This document shows, piece by piece, positions 5,330-5,650 of a stretch of 5,650 nucleotides of DNA (within the stretch, counting starts at the first letter, position 1; every line of letters starts with the position of its first letter). The notes beneath the pieces are model-generated. The model was not told the origin of the DNA, did no database searches, and saw only the letters and a list, made by a program, of their open reading frames with translations. The stretch is from an uncultured beta proteobacterium (GTDB taxonomy: Bacteria; Pseudomonadota; Gammaproteobacteria; Burkholderiales; Rhodocyclaceae). The position numbers and the translations under genes are program-made. Where the stretch lies: contig CAIVZW010000270.1 of the NCBI GenBank assembly GCA_903910495.1, positions 1 to 5,650 of the forward strand, read 5' to 3'.

Positions 5330-5650
5330 ATGACCGAAATCCTGGTCGTAAGCGCACACGCTGCCGACTTCTGTACCCGCGCCGGCGGGACTCTGAGTCG
5401 TTATGCCAGCACGGGAGCAAAGATCACTGTCTTCGTTCTGACTTTCGGCGAGCGCGGCGAATCCGCCGGCTACTGGGCAGCGAATCCCAAGGGCACGATC
5501 GAGGACTGCAAGGCCGTGCGCAAGCGCGAGGCCAGCGCCGCAGCGGCGTGCCTCGGAGCACACATCGAATTTTTCGACTACAACGACTATCCGCTGGAGA
5601 TGGGCGTTGACCGAATCCGTGATTTGACAAAGCGGATCCTAGAGATCCGA
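5330..5650 (+). CDS. galB: GalB-like 4-oxalomesaconate hydratase, PIG-L/LmbE family (partial, 5' part)
   Basis: The first 107 codons are present; the frame is still open at the window end. The protein begins MTEILVVSAHAADF and continues RAGGTLSRYA, LTFGERGESAGYW (38-49) and EFFDYNDYPLEMG (80-92). This matches GalB of Pseudomonas putida as remembered (SAHSADFVWRAGG, SFGERGES, EFFDIGDYPM), a zinc enzyme that hydrates 4-oxalomesaconate (4-carboxy-2-hydroxymuconate) to 4-carboxy-4-hydroxy-2-oxoadipate. PIG-L deacetylases carry AHPDDE. Here His10 and Asp13 keep the metal-ligand positions, while the first Asp, the deacetylase general base, is Ala12, as in GalB. Glu44 of GERGES lines up with the GalB glutamate thought to act in catalysis. 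The alternative start is ATG 5309. It is divergent from the aldolase-TRAP operon with a shared control region. The remaining metal His and the C-terminal half are outside the window, so the exact substrate remains open. Confidence 0.8.
   Translation, partial: MTEILVVSAHAADFCTRAGGTLSRYASTGAKITVFVLTFGERGESAGYWAANPKGTIEDCKAVRKREASAAAACLGAHIEFFDYNDYPLEMGVDRIRDLTKRILEIR

Noticed and set aside
1..5650. tRNA, rRNA, CRISPR array, insertion sequence or phage attachment site
   Set aside because: No cloverleaf, regular repeat-spacer series, transposase or terminal inverted repeat was seen on either strand by eye.

Overview
The window looks like part of a proteobacterial chromosome, most likely a betaproteobacterium. 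The grounds are the HemL C-terminus, the TRAP and HpaI-type sequences, and sigma70-like promoters with Shine-Dalgarno starts. The lineage is an inference; no rRNA or other marker gene is present. The sequence holds five complete genes, all on the minus strand, and one partial plus-strand gene at each edge.

Left edge (1-226): the last 35 codons of hemL (glutamate-1-semialdehyde aminomutase) run rightward. They meet the minus-strand operon head-on across a perfect 14-bp inverted repeat, which can terminate transcription from both sides.

Middle (227-5063), read right to left on the minus strand: an HpcH/HpaI-type class II aldolase, then dctQ and dctM (small and large membrane subunits of a TRAP transporter), an aldo/keto reductase-fold protein, and dctP (the periplasmic TRAP substrate-binding protein). 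Gaps are 27 to 130 bases. Every gene except dctP follows the one before it closely enough to be one operon; dctP sits behind the largest gap. Several longest open frames begin at TTG or GTG, or lack a Shine-Dalgarno sequence, so shorter ATG starts are used here where a ribosome binding site fixes them.

Right side (5064-5650): an AT-rich divergent control region separates the operon from a plus-strand gene that runs off the end. That gene belongs to the PIG-L/LmbE fold family and closely resembles GalB, the 4-oxalomesaconate hydratase of the gallate and protocatechuate 4,5-cleavage pathways.

How they may work together (inference): the TRAP system imports an organic acid, probably a di- or tricarboxylate or an aromatic-derived acid. 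The GalB-like enzyme hydrates an unsaturated oxo-acid, and the HpaI-type aldolase cleaves the resulting hydroxy-oxo-acid to pyruvate plus a second product. In known GalB pathways that aldolase step is done by an unrelated RraA-like enzyme (LigK/GalC/ProA), so the pairing seen here is unusual. The aldo/keto reductase-fold protein has kept only the aspartate of the catalytic tetrad and may have a non-reductase role. These two oddities, and a divergent promoter whose boxes are placed in exact mirror symmetry, are the points most worth following up.
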